Assembly: GCA_020847735.1 (NCBI GenBank)
Contig: JADLBL010000014.1
Span: 1-64,000 of the forward strand
Length of the DNA: 64,000 bases
Reading direction: 5' to 3'
From: Candidatus Eisenbacteria bacterium
Lineage (GTDB): Bacteria; Eisenbacteria; RBG-16-71-46
Position numbers and translations under genes: made by a program. Numbering within the stretch: position 1 is the first letter of the stretch; each line of letters opens with the position of its first letter. This document shows, piece after piece, positions 8,220 to 17,891 of the stretch. The notes beneath the pieces were generated by a model, which saw only the letters and a list, made by a program, of their open reading frames with translations, ran no database searches and had not been told where the DNA came from.

Positions 8220-11200
8220 TCAGCGGACCACGATGAGACGCTGCGTGAAGACGCCTCCCCGGAGGTTCGCGCGGACGAAGTAGAGTCCGGCGGGCACGGC
8301 CCGCCCGGCATCGGAGGTGAGGTCCCAGGTCAGCGGGTGGACTCCGGCGGCGAGCGGCCCGTCGTGGAGCGTGCGCACCGCCCGGCCCGTGACGTCCATG
8401 ACGCGCACCCGCGCCGGCGCGCCGGCGTCGGACGGGGCGATGGCGAGCCGCAGCACGGAGGACTCGCGCACCGGGTTCGGCGACGGCCGCCCGAGGAAGC
8501 TGAGCGCCGGCGCCGCCGGCGCGACCGACAGCGTCACGGCGTTCTCGTTGACACGCGCGAACGCGAGCCGCGGCGCCTGAAAGTCCGCCGCTGCGGCCGG
8601 GAAGCGCAGCACGGCCACCTCGCCCGCGGTCAGCGGTTCGAGGGCCGCGAGCGCCGCCGCCGCGGCACCCTCGCCGGGCCGCGCCGCCCGCAGCACGCGC
8701 TCGCCGTCGGAGGCCGTCACGTCCGCGAGCGAGCCGGCGTCGCCGCCGGCCAGCCGCAGCTCGAGCGCCCAGATCGGCGCGTCGCCGGTCACGGTCACCG
8801 GCACGAGCCATTCGTCGCCCTCGCGGCGGGCGTCGCCGAGGGTCACCTCGAAGCGTCCCTGCGCGCGGCGCGCGAACTCGCGGGCCGCCACCACGTCCGC
8901 GGCGCGCTGCGCGCCGTTCGCCGCGGCGGGGAACGCCGGGATGACCCCGGCCACGTACTGGAGGATCAGCGAAGCATCGAACGCGGTGACGCCGGCCGCG
9001 CCGCTCACGTCGCCGACGAGCAGTTGGAGCGGACTCAGGCTGATGGCGGAAACGGCGTACTGCAGCACGAGCGAGGCGTCGTAGGCGAGCACCTGCCCGT
9101 TCAGCGACACGTCGCCGAGCAGCGCGTTCTGGATGCCGCTGGTCGCGAACGGCAGGTAGTCCACGTTGTTGCTGACGATGTCGCCCGTGCCCGCGTTCGT
9201 GCCGAGCCCGCACAGATCGGCGGTCGCCGAAGCGTCGTTCGGGCCCGAAGGGGCGCCCCACCAGTTGCCCTCGGCGTTCACGCAGAACGCGGCGCCGGTG
9301 TTGTTGATGCCGTAGTAGGTGTTGCCGTAGATCGAACAGCCGTGCACGACCGGATTGCTGGAGCCCTCGACCGAGATGCCCACCTGGTTGTAGGCGAAAA
9401 GCGTCGAATCGATCGTCGGCGAGGAATTCACGCAGCGAAGCGCGCCGTAGCTCGAGCCGCTGCCGCCGTAGCGGAAGACGCAGTTGCGGAAGACGACCTG
9501 CGGGTCGATCGCGGTGCCGTCGATGGTCGCGTAGTACCAGTCGCCCGGGGCGGGAGCGGTCAGCGAGCCGTCGTTGTTCGAGTCTCCGCCGTAGAAGTCG
9601 TCACGGTACGAGGTGAACACGATCAGGCTCTCGGGATCGGTCCGGCCCACGGCGCTGATCGCGCGTTGCACCAGAACGGAGCCGCCGCCGCTCAGCTTCA
9701 CCTGCACGCCCGGCTGGATCGACAGCGTCGCGCCGAGACCGATGGTCAGCTGGGAATTGAGGAAGTAGGGCATGTTCTCGCGGCCGGCGACCGGGCGGAT
9801 CTTCCAGAGCACGTCCTGGGCCACGCTCTCGCCGATGACGCCGAGGGCGGTGTACCAGTTGCCCACGAAGGTGCAGTTGTTGAACACCGGGTCGCTGACG
9901 ATGGACATGAACACCGGCAGCCCGATGCCCGCCGCCCGGGTCGAATCGAAATCGCAGTTGTTGAAGACCGGTGTGGAGGCGCCCTCGATGTAGACGGGTG
10001 CCGCCCAGTTCTCGCTGAACTGGCAGTTCGAAAGCGTCGGACCGGCGCTGACGAAGCTGAGGACACCGCCGCTGTAGCTGCCATAGCGGAAGCGGCAATG
10101 CTGGAAGCTGTTGGCGACGTCGCTGCTGACCGCCTCCAGCTGGATGCCGTACCACTGGCCGGGTTGCGGCGTGGACGCGGCGCCGTCGTTCATCACGTCC
10201 TGCCCGAACGCGTCGTCGGCGAGCGAGGTGAAGACGATCAGGCTGTCGGGCTTGCCGACGGCCGAGATGGCGCCCGAGACGTCGATGTACGTTCCGACCG
10301 GGTCGTTGAAGACGCGCCCGAACTTGAGCACCACGCCCGGGTCGATCGTCCACTTCGCGCCGAACGCGATCGTCAGGTTGCCGGCGGGCGCGTAGTTGAG
10401 ATTCGAGTAGGGGCCGATCTTCGCGACCCTCGTGCGGACGTCCTGGGCGATCGTCTCGGACAGAATGCCGAGCGCGAGGTAGGCGTTGTTCGCGAACGTG
10501 ATGTGCTGCCCGTACGTCGGGTTGCTGATCAACGACGAGACGATCGGAAGCTGCGTGCAGTTGAGGATCGTCAGCGAGTCCAGCGAGGGCTGCGACGTCC
10601 CGGTGAACGTGAACGCCGTGCGGTTCTGGAAGAACTCGAGGCGCGCGAAACGCGGGCCGGCGCTGTTCGTGGTCAGCACGCCGGAGGTCTGCGCGGGGCC
10701 GCCGAACTGGAACAGGCAGTAGCGCACGACGCACGACGCGTCCACGGCCGTGTCGTCGAACTGAATGCTGCCCCAGTCACCGGCCTGCGGGGTCGAGGCG
10801 TCGGTGGGGGTGGTGTCGCCCGCGATCGCGTCGTCGCGCCTCGAGGTGAAGAAGATGCGGCCCGTCGTCCCGTTCGATCCGACCAAATTGAGCGAACCGT
10901 CCACGTCGAACACGACGAACGAACTGGTGGGCTTGAGAACGACCTGCGGATCCACGGTCAGCGTGACCCCGCTGGCCACGGTGATGGTGCCGGTCGGCAG
11001 GTACGCGAACGTGGGGCTGGCCGCGTTTCCCACGTTCGGCCGGTACCGGATGCGCGCGTTCTGCGACAGCGTTTCGGACAACAGCGCCAGCGCGTTGTAG
11101 CCGTTCGTCGTGTAGGTGTTGTTCGTGCTGATCTGCGGGTCCGACAGCACGCTCATCGCGATCGGCGCGTAGGTGAGGTTGTCGAAGGTGTTCCCGTCGA

Positions 11201-13004
11201 TGATCGGGGCGCCGTCGCCGTCCACGCGGATGCCGTAGGGGCACTTGAAGAAGGAGCTGTTCGTGATTCGCGGGCTGGCGCTGGTCGTCCACACGCCGGG
11301 CGGCCAGCCGTCGCCCGTGTAGTAGCCGCCGTACGAAATCCGGCAGAAGTCCAGCACGCAGGTCGCGTCGTTCGACGTGCCGGTGAAGCGGAGGTACTGC
11401 CAGTTGCCGGACGACGGCGTCGTCGTCGCGCCATCGCCGTTCGTGTCGGCGGGGTTGCCGTACTGGTCGTCGTACAGCGAGGTGAACACGATGGGCGCGA
11501 CCGACGTGCCGTCGGCCACCAGCGCGCCATCGCAGACGATGCCGCCGCCGCCGCCCTGATTCTTGATGACGACGCCCGGGCTGATCGTCAGGGTCACTCC
11601 GCTCAGGACGTGCAGCGCGCCGTTCATCAGGTAGTACGTGATGTTGGCGAAGCCACCGGTGTTGCGCTGCGGGATCACCGAGTTGACGGCGACGTCCTCG
11701 CCGTGGAGTCCGATCGCGGTGATCGCGTTGGCGAGGAAGCTGACGTTCGTGAGCGTCGGGTTCGCCGCGACCGACATCAGGATCGGCGTGGACGAGCAGT
11801 TGTTGATCGCCACGTCGCTGATCGCCGGGTTCGAGGTGCCGAAGAGCGCGAGCCCGTGCCCGGCCTCCGAGAGCAGCGTGTTGGAGACGCCGATGTTGTT
11901 GTTGGTCATCTGCACCATGCCGCCGGCGTTATTCGTGGTCCCGAACTTGAGCCGGCAGCGCTGGATCGAGCCGGTCGCGCCCTGCGCGAACACGATCTGG
12001 CCCCAGTCGCCGCGCGAGGGCGCGGTGATCGAGCCGTTGTTGTTGGTGTCGTTCGGCGAGCCGAAGTTGTCGTCGTGGATCGAGGTGATCGTGATCGTGT
12101 CCCCGGCGGCCGCCGTGCCGTTCATCGTCAGGTTGCCACCGCTGCCGACGAGGAACGAGTACGCGGCGATCGGCTTGATGACGACGCCCGGCGCGATCGT
12201 CAGGCTGCCGCCCGCATTAATCGTCAGCGAGCCGAGCAGGACGTAGGTGACGTTCGTGATCGGATTCACGCCGACCGTGGCGCCGCGCTTCGTGAGTGAG
12301 GTGGCGGTCGCCAGTGTGCCGCCGCGAATGCCAATCGCGTCGTAGCCGTTGTTCGCGGTCGAGAACGCGAGGCTCGAGAACGCGGGGTTGGCCGTGAAGT
12401 CGATCACGACCGGCGTGTAGGTCGAGGCTTCGATGCTGGTGCTGTTCAGCGTCGGCGCCGCGGATCCGCCGCAATCAATGCCGTAGGTGGACTTGCGGAT
12501 CACGCAGTTCGTCACCGGATGGCTGCAGTTGTTGAAGTCGAGTGCGCCGTAGTTCGACGAGCCCGCGTAGCGGATGTCGCAGTAGGTCAGCGCCGAGCTT
12601 CCGTCCACGGTCCCGTCCGCGAACACGATGCTGTTCCAGTCGGCGGTCGCCGGCGTCGTGGCGTTGCCGTCGGCGTTCGTGTCGCCGGCCGGGTTGTTGT
12701 CGTCCTTGATGGAGGTGAAGTAGATGTTGCTGCCCGCCGTACCCACGGCCTGCAGGGCGCCGTTCACCGCGAGCTGGGCCCCGCCGTTGAACTTCACGAC
12801 CACCCCGGGCTGGATGGTGAGCGTGACGCCCGCGCCGATCGAGATGTTGTTCATGATGCGGAAGGTCGTGCCGACGACGGTGCCCGTCGGCCCCCAGGTC
12901 GTGTTCGCGTTGACGTTCGTGGAGACCTGGACGACCTGGGCGGACGCGGAGGACGCGAGCAACGCGGACGCCGCGGCGAGCATGAGAACGCGAGTGTGGC
13001 GCAT
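8220..13004 (-). CDS. Giant six-unit beta-helix protein with dockerin-like module and sorting tail
   Basis: 1594 residues from the ATG at 13004 (GGAG 7 bases upstream; signal peptide ending SASAQ). Six tandem units of ~205 residues begin near 61, 268, 470, 680, 886 and 1095, each opening with a strand like GVTLTIQPGVVVKF, then a FTSxxDD turn and right-handed beta-helix rungs. Residues ~1297-1360 hold two dockerin-like half-repeats: GDVSLNGQVLAYDASLVLQY fits the Ca-loop spacing D1-S3-N5-G6-D12, while GDVSGAAGVTAFDASLILQY has lost the position-5 ligand. Residues ~1370-1500 look like another cohesin-like beta-sandwich, and 1505-1594 is the FlgD-like tail. No catalytic residues for a pectate lyase are evident, so it may be an adhesin or a polysaccharide-binding surface protein. 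Confidence 0.8.
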   Translation of the reverse strand: MRHTRVLMLAAASALLASSASAQVVQVSTNVNANTTWGPTGTVVGTTFRIMNNISIGAGVTLTIQPGVVVKFNGGAQLAVNGALQAVGTAGSNIYFTSIKDDNNPAGDTNADGNATTPATADWNSIVFADGTVDGSSALTYCDIRYAGSSNYGALDFNNCSHPVTNCVIRKSTYGIDCGGSAAPTLNSTSIEASTYTPVVIDFTANPAFSSLAFSTANNGYDAIGIRGGTLATATSLTKRGATVGVNPITNVTYVLLGSLTINAGGSLTIAPGVVIKPIAAYSFLVGSGGNLTMNGTAAAGDTITITSIHDDNFGSPNDTNNNGSITAPSRGDWGQIVFAQGATGSIQRCRLKFGTTNNAGGMVQMTNNNIGVSNTLLSEAGHGLALFGTSNPAISDVAINNCSSTPILMSVAANPTLTNVSFLANAITAIGLHGEDVAVNSVIPQRNTGGFANITYYLMNGALHVLSGVTLTISPGVVIKNQGGGGGIVCDGALVADGTSVAPIVFTSLYDDQYGNPADTNGDGATTTPSSGNWQYLRFTGTSNDATCVLDFCRISYGGYYTGDGWPPGVWTTSASPRITNSSFFKCPYGIRVDGDGAPIIDGNTFDNLTYAPIAMSVLSDPQISTNNTYTTNGYNALALLSETLSQNARIRYRPNVGNAASPTFAYLPTGTITVASGVTLTVDPQVVLKPTSSFVVFDVDGSLNLVGSNGTTGRIFFTSRRDDAIAGDTTPTDASTPQAGDWGSIQFDDTAVDASCVVRYCLFQFGGPAQTSGVLTTNSAGPRFARLEFFQNRTAFTFTGTSQPSLDSLTILNCTQLPIVSSLISNPTYGQHITFANNAYLALGILSETIAQDVRTRVAKIGPYSNLNYAPAGNLTIAFGAKWTIDPGVVLKFGRVFNDPVGTYIDVSGAISAVGKPDSLIVFTSLADDAFGQDVMNDGAASTPQPGQWYGIQLEAVSSDVANSFQHCRFRYGSYSGGVLSFVSAGPTLSNCQFSENWAAPVYIEGASTPVFNNCDFDSTRAAGIGLPVFMSIVSDPVFNNCTFVGNWYTALGVIGESVAQDVLWKIRPVAGRENMPYFLNSQLTIGLGATLSIQPGVQVKLSGGGSVLVQRAISAVGRTDPESLIVFTSYRDDFYGGDSNNDGSLTAPAPGDWYYATIDGTAIDPQVVFRNCVFRYGGSGSSYGALRCVNSSPTIDSTLFAYNQVGISVEGSSNPVVHGCSIYGNTYYGINNTGAAFCVNAEGNWWGAPSGPNDASATADLCGLGTNAGTGDIVSNNVDYLPFATSGIQNALLGDVSLNGQVLAYDASLVLQYAVSAISLSPLQLLVGDVSGAAGVTAFDASLILQYVAGVIPAFPAAANGAQRAADVVAAREFARRAQGRFEVTLGDARREGDEWLVPVTVTGDAPIWALELRLAGGDAGSLADVTASDGERVLRAARPGEGAAAAALAALEPLTAGEVAVLRFPAAAADFQAPRLAFARVNENAVTLSVAPAAPALSFLGRPSPNPVRESSVLRLAIAPSDAGAPARVRVMDVTGRAVRTLHDGPLAAGVHPLTWDLTSDAGRAVPAGLYFVRANLRGGVFTQRLIVVR
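9640..12860 (-). repeat. Six tandem protein-level repeats in the beta-helix gene
   Basis: The coding region repeats about every 620 bases. Equivalent points fall near 12820, 12200, 11595, 10965, 10345 and 9720. Protein similarity is clear (TIxPGVVxK, FTSxxDDxxGxDTN, DW), but the DNA has diverged, so the duplications are old. Limits are approximate. Confidence 0.75.
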
Positions 13005-13464
13005 GACGACTCCGGTTTCGTGGGATCGGGACGAAACGCGCCCCGCAGGATCGGCGTGGATGAGCCCCTGCGGGGAGGGTCTGGGGAAAGCTCCTCGGCA
13101 TCGGCAGGTGGGAAACGTCATCCGGCCTCTGCGCCTTGCAAGAATCTAACGCCGCGCGCCCGTACTTCATCACAGGGTTTTTTGCGCGATCCGATAATCT
13201 GGCCCCTTGAAACCGGCACGCGGTGGCGCGCACGAGGGGCGCAGCGGATTCCAGGGGGAGGGCAGTTGCGCCCGTGGCGGCGGCCCCGATTCGGGCGCGA
13301 TTGCGGGACGCGATGCGCCGATGAAGACCGGGTCCCCGCCGTTTGGTGGGCGAGCGGTGGCGCGTTAGGCTGCGCGCGACTGTTGCACGACATCACGACG
13401 CCGGGTTGAACTCCCGAGGTCCGGCCGCACGGGCGGCCGGCCGAACCCGAACCGGGGCCACGCC
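13005..13464. other. Divergent intergenic region between the beta-helix operon and the acyl-CoA dehydrogenase
   Basis: About 460 bases separate divergent genes, so promoters for both should lie here. On the minus strand TAGATT (13143-13148) matches the -10 seen elsewhere in the window, but its -35 is poor. On the plus strand an AT-rich patch at 13178-13198 has GATAAT. No gene, tRNA or repeat was seen. Confidence 0.4.
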
Positions 13465-15354
13465 ATGAGCGAAGCCAAGCCGCAGGTCAGCGAGCAGGAG
13501 GCCCGCGCCGTCGCCGAAGGCGCGCGCGAGAGCTCCTGGGAAGCGCCGTCGTTCGTCCGCGAACTGTTCCTGGGCCGGCTCGATCTGGGCCTGGTCCACC
13601 CGTGGCCGGAGCCGGATGCCGACGAGCAGAAGCGCGCGGCCGAGTTCCTGGCCGTGCTCGGGCGCTTCGCGCGGGAGCGGATCGACGGCGAGCAGATCGA
13701 GCGCGACGCGAAGATCCCCGAGTCGGTAGTTCAGGGCCTGCGCGACATCGGCGCGTTCGGAATCAAGATCCCGCGCGAGTACGGCGGGCTCGGCCTTTCG
13801 CAGTTCACCTACTGCCGGGCCATGTCGCTGCTCTCGACCGTCAACTCCTCGGTCGTCGCGCTGCTGTCGGCGCACCAGTCCATCGGCGTTCCCGGTCCGG
13901 TCAAGATGTTCGGAACCGAGGAGCAGAAGAAGCGCTTCCTGCCCCGGCTCGCGAAGGGCGCCATCTCGGCGTTCGCGCTCACCGAGGAGGAGGTCGGCTC
14001 GGATCCCGCGCGCATGACGACCACGGCGGTGCCGACGCCCGACGGCAGCGCGTGGATCCTGAACGGCAACAAGCTGTGGATCACGAACGGCACGGTCGCG
14101 GAGCTGATGGTCGTGATGGCGCGCACGCCCGGCAAGGACGGCCGGCCGGGCCCGATCACCGCGTTCGTCGTCGAGTCGAACAGCCCCGGCTTCGAGGTCA
14201 CGCACCGGCTCGGCTTCATGGGTCTGCGCGGCATCGAGAACGCGACGCTCAAGTTCACCAACGTGCGCGTGCCGAAGGAGAACCTGCTGTGGGGCGAGGG
14301 CAAGGGCCTCAAGCTGGCGCTCATCACGCTCAACACCGGCCGGCTGACGCTGCCCGCGACCATGGCCGCGCTCGGCAAGTGGTGCCTGGGCATCTGCCGC
14401 CAGTTCGGCAACGAGCGGGCGCAGTGGGGAAAGCCGGTGGGAAAGCACGACGCCGTCGCGCAGATGCTGGCGAAGATGGCGTCCGACACCTACGCGATGG
14501 AGGCGGTCGCGGACCTGGGCTGCCTTCTGGCCGACCGCGGACGAAGCGACATCCGGCTCGAGGCGGCGATCGGCAAGCTGTGGAACACCGACCTCGCCTG
14601 GGCGCTGTGCGATGACGCGATGCAGATTCGCGGCGGCCGCGGCTACGAGACCGCGCCGAGCCTCGCCTCGCGCGGCGAGGCTCCGGTGCCGCTCGAGCGG
14701 GCGATGCGCGACCTGCGCATCAACCGCATCTTCGAAGGCTCGAACCAGGTCATGCGGCTGTTCATCGCCCGCGAGGCGCTGGACCTCCACCTCACGGTGG
14801 CGGGTGACGTCGTGATGCCGAACGTGCCCCTGGGCCGGCGGCTCGCGGGGCTCGTCCGATCGGCGGTCTTCTATCTCGGCTGGTATCCGTCGCGCTGGCT
14901 CGGCTGGGGGCGCTGGCCGCAGTACGCGGAGTTCGGGCCGCTCGCGGACCACGTCCGCTGGGTCGAACGCACCGCGCGGCGGCTCGCACGGCAGGTCTTC
15001 CACCTGATGGTCGTGCACGGCCCGGCGCTCGAGCGCCGTCAGATGCTGCTCTTCCGCGCCGTGGACGTGGGCGCCGAACTGTTCGCGATGGTGGCGGTGT
15101 GCTCGCGCGCCCTCCGCGACACGCGTCGCGGCGTGGGCGCGGGCGGCGCGATGGAACTGGCCGACGTGTTCTGCCGCGCGGCACGGCGGCGTGTCGAGTC
15201 GCTGTTCGCGGCCATCGCGGCGAACGACGACGAGCGCAACTACCGCACCGCCCGCGGCGTGCTCGAGTCGCGCTTCGACTGGCTCGAGGAAGGCATCGTC
15301 GCCGCGCCGGCGTCCGGGCCCGCGGCCGACCGGCGGGGCACCGCGGCGAGCTGA
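13465..15354 (+). CDS. Acyl-CoA dehydrogenase (long, VLCAD/ACAD9-like size)
   Basis: 629 residues. This flavoenzyme introduces the alpha-beta double bond into an acyl-CoA in fatty-acid beta-oxidation. The N-terminal helical domain is followed by FALTEEEVGSDP near residue 175 (acyl-CoA dehydrogenase signature 1) and the FAD/substrate middle domain. RIFEGSNQVMR near residue 430 places the catalytic Glu at the usual FEG/YEG position. A ~190-residue C-terminal extension makes it the size of very-long-chain enzymes rather than the ~380-residue short forms. It stands alone, without neighbouring beta-oxidation genes. The ATG at 13465 has no strong ribosome site. Chain-length specificity cannot be read from the sequence. 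Confidence 0.9.
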   Translation: MSEAKPQVSEQEARAVAEGARESSWEAPSFVRELFLGRLDLGLVHPWPEPDADEQKRAAEFLAVLGRFARERIDGEQIERDAKIPESVVQGLRDIGAFGIKIPREYGGLGLSQFTYCRAMSLLSTVNSSVVALLSAHQSIGVPGPVKMFGTEEQKKRFLPRLAKGAISAFALTEEEVGSDPARMTTTAVPTPDGSAWILNGNKLWITNGTVAELMVVMARTPGKDGRPGPITAFVVESNSPGFEVTHRLGFMGLRGIENATLKFTNVRVPKENLLWGEGKGLKLALITLNTGRLTLPATMAALGKWCLGICRQFGNERAQWGKPVGKHDAVAQMLAKMASDTYAMEAVADLGCLLADRGRSDIRLEAAIGKLWNTDLAWALCDDAMQIRGGRGYETAPSLASRGEAPVPLERAMRDLRINRIFEGSNQVMRLFIAREALDLHLTVAGDVVMPNVPLGRRLAGLVRSAVFYLGWYPSRWLGWGRWPQYAEFGPLADHVRWVERTARRLARQVFHLMVVHGPALERRQMLLFRAVDVGAELFAMVAVCSRALRDTRRGVGAGGAMELADVFCRAARRRVESLFAAIAANDDERNYRTARGVLESRFDWLEEGIVAAPASGPAADRRGTAAS

Positions 15355-15425
15355 CGGCCGGGGGCGCCGCTCGCGGACGCCGGCGGAGGGCGCCTATGGC
15401 GAGGCGGGCCCGGAAATTCCCGCCA

Positions 15426-15454
15426 TTGCCCCGACCGCGCGGGTTGTGCACAAT
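15426..15454 (+). promoter_or_regulatory. Candidate promoter of the ftsK operon
   Basis: TTGCCC (15426-15431), a 17-base spacer and CACAAT (15449-15454) lie about 130 bases ahead of the ftsK start, after the stop of the acyl-CoA dehydrogenase at 15354. Confidence 0.45.
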
Positions 15455-15581
15455 GCCGCCGCACTCGCCAGGGAGGCGGGTGGCTGGGCGGGCCCGCCCC
15501 GGGTTCCGCCCGCGCTGGCGCGGCGGCCAGGCTCCGGCTCCAAGCCCAAGGATTTCACGGGACTTAAGGTCGCGACCTCCA

Positions 15582-17891
15582 GTGGCTTCTTCAATCTCGG
15601 ACAAACGACAACGCCAGATGCTCGCGGTGCTCCTCGGGGCGTTCGCCGTCCTCGCGACCGCCAGCATCGCCACCTTCCATGTCCCGCTCGAGGGCGAGGC
15701 CCCGTGGCGGACCGCGAACGCCTGCGGTCCGGTGGGCGCGGCGCTCGCCTACGGGCTCGTCTGGATCTTCGGGCGCGCCGCGGCGTTCGGAGTGCCGCTG
15801 CTCGCGCTGGTGTGGAGCTGGAACCGGCTTCGCAACCGGCCCGCGCCGCCGCTCGTCGCCACGAGCGCGATGGGCGTGCTGCTGGTCTTCGAGATCTGCG
15901 CTCTCTTCGGCCTCGCCGGGCTCGACCGCTGGACCTGGGCGGGAGCGTGGGGGCTCGCGGGGGCGCTCGCGCTGCAGGCTTCGCTCGGGCACATGGGCTC
16001 CTGGATCACGGCCGGCGCGTTGCTCCTGCTCTCCGTGCTGGCGGCGAGCGAGATGGGCTTTCACTGGATCGGGCGGCTCGCGCACGGACTGGTGCTGAGC
16101 CCGGCCCGCGGCCTCGCCGGCGGGATCGGCGGCGCATTCACCCGCTGGCGCGACGCCCGCGCCGAGTCCGCGCGCCGCGCCGCGAAGAGCGGCGCCCGGG
16201 AGGCGCGCGGCCGCAGGTCGAAGACGGCCGGCGGCGCCGAGGTCACCGCCTCGTCCGCGCCCGCGCCGAAGATCGACACGCCCGCGTCCGCGCCTGCGGT
16301 GCCGGCTGCCGCCGCGACGCAGCTCGAGCTTCCTGCACCGCCGCCCGTCATCAAGAAGGCGGTGGCGCCCAGGCCGCGGCCGCTCGAGGCCGAGCGCCCG
16401 ACCGGACCCGCGCCGACCGAGGCGCTGCCGCCGCTCAGCCTGCTCGAGCTGCCGAAGCAGCCCGAGGATCTGGTGACGGCCGCCGACCTGACCGCGCAGG
16501 CCAACCTGCTCGTCTCCAAGCTCGGGGACTTCGGCATCCAGGGCCGCGTGACCGAGATCCATCCGGGTCCGGTCGTGACGATGTTCGAGTTCGAACCCGC
16601 GGCGGGCGTCAAGGTGAACTCGATCGTGGCGCTCGAGGACGACCTGGCGCTGGCGCTGCGGGCCAGCCGCATTCGCGTCATCGCCCCGCTCCCGGGCAAG
16701 GGCACCGTCGGGGTGGAAATCCCGAACCCGAGGCGGCGGACGGTGTATCTGCGCGAGGTGCTCTCCTCGCAGGCGTACGACCAGAGCGACGCGGCGCTCA
16801 AGGTGCCGCTGGGCGTGGATGTGAACGGTCAGCCGTTCGTGGCCGACCTGACCCGGATGCCGCACGTGCTGGTCGCGGGCTCGACCGGCGCGGGCAAGAG
16901 CGTGTGCCTGAACTCGGTCATCACCGGCCTGCTCTTCCAGCACGACCCGTCGTCGCTGCAACTGGTGATGATCGACCCGAAGATGGTCGAGCTGTCCATG
17001 TTCAACGGCGTGCCGCACCTGGTCTGGCCGGTCGTGACCGACGCGAAGGTGGCCTCGAAGACGCTGCGCAAGATGGTCGGCGAGATGGAGACGCGCTACA
17101 AGCTGCTGGCGGGCTGCGGCGCGCGGAACATCGACACCTACAACGAGCGCGTCGCCGAGGGAAAGCTGCCGCCGCCCGAGAACGGGCAGCGCCCGCCGCA
17201 GCGGCTCGGCTACGTGGTCGTCATCATCGACGAGCTGGCCGACCTGATGCTCACCGCCCCGGCCGAGATCGAGGAGCCGATCGCGCGGCTCGCGCAGATG
17301 GCCCGCGCCGTCGGCATCCACCTCGTGCTCGCCACGCAGCGCCCCTCGGTGGACGTCATCACCGGCGTCATCAAGGCGAACTTCCCGTCGCGCATCGCCT
17401 TCCGCGTCGCCTCGAAGACCGATTCGCGGACCGTGCTCGACATGAACGGCGCCGAGAACCTGCTCGGCATGGGGGACATGCTGTTCCTGCCGATGGGCAA
17501 GTCCGAGCCCGTGCGCGTGCACGGCGGTTTCGTTTCCGAGGAGGAGACGGCGCGCGTCGTGGATTTCTGGAGGGCCAAGGCCGCCGCGCTCGCAGCCCCG
17601 CCACCCCCGCCGCTGGCGACCGACGTGAACGCGCCGCTGGACGAGGAGGAGGAGGAGGAAGGCGACGGATTCATGGACGACGAGCTCGTGCCCGAGGCGG
17701 CGCGCCTCGTGGTCATGCACAACCAGGGTTCCACCTCGCTGCTGCAGCGGCGCCTCAAGGTGGGCTACTCGCGCGCGGGCCGGCTGATGGACCAGCTCGA
17801 GCAGCTCGGGGTGGTGGGACCGTTCAACGGCAGCAAGGCGCGCGACGTGCTGGTGGACCAGCACTGGCTGCAGCAGAAGGGGTTCGAGTGA
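15582..17891 (+). CDS. ftsK: DNA translocase FtsK/SpoIIIE
   Basis: 769 residues from the GTG at 15582, which keeps the basic DKRQRQ stretch before the first membrane helix; the ATG at 15618 is the alternative. It pumps DNA at the septum and couples chromosome dimer resolution to division. Four or five membrane helices (to ~residue 175) lead to a Pro/Ala-rich linker, then the motor: Walker A GSTGAGKS near 433 and Walker B VVIIDELADLM near 545. A short acidic linker (EEEEEEGDGF) precedes the gamma winged-helix domain at ~704-765 (QGSTSLLQRRLKVGYSRAGR), which reads KOPS-like polarity sites. It heads a six-gene overlapping run and overlaps rimO by 4 bases. Confidence 0.96.
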   Translation: MASSISDKRQRQMLAVLLGAFAVLATASIATFHVPLEGEAPWRTANACGPVGAALAYGLVWIFGRAAAFGVPLLALVWSWNRLRNRPAPPLVATSAMGVLLVFEICALFGLAGLDRWTWAGAWGLAGALALQASLGHMGSWITAGALLLLSVLAASEMGFHWIGRLAHGLVLSPARGLAGGIGGAFTRWRDARAESARRAAKSGAREARGRRSKTAGGAEVTASSAPAPKIDTPASAPAVPAAAATQLELPAPPPVIKKAVAPRPRPLEAERPTGPAPTEALPPLSLLELPKQPEDLVTAADLTAQANLLVSKLGDFGIQGRVTEIHPGPVVTMFEFEPAAGVKVNSIVALEDDLALALRASRIRVIAPLPGKGTVGVEIPNPRRRTVYLREVLSSQAYDQSDAALKVPLGVDVNGQPFVADLTRMPHVLVAGSTGAGKSVCLNSVITGLLFQHDPSSLQLVMIDPKMVELSMFNGVPHLVWPVVTDAKVASKTLRKMVGEMETRYKLLAGCGARNIDTYNERVAEGKLPPPENGQRPPQRLGYVVVIIDELADLMLTAPAEIEEPIARLAQMARAVGIHLVLATQRPSVDVITGVIKANFPSRIAFRVASKTDSRTVLDMNGAENLLGMGDMLFLPMGKSEPVRVHGGFVSEEETARVVDFWRAKAAALAAPPPPPLATDVNAPLDEEEEEEGDGFMDDELVPEAARLVVMHNQGSTSLLQRRLKVGYSRAGRLMDQLEQLGVVGPFNGSKARDVLVDQHWLQQKGFE

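Noticed and set aside
8046-12299. A 1417-residue open frame on the plus strand
   Set aside because: It is antisense to the beta-helix protein, and its sequence is low-complexity Arg/Gly/Val without domains.
9640-12860. CRISPR array or DNA tandem repeat
   Set aside because: The repeats are coding, about 620 bases long and similar only at protein level.
15191-17887. A long N-terminal extension of RimO
   Set aside because: It overlaps ftsK in another frame. The GTG at 17888 gives the family length and the 4-base overlap typical here.
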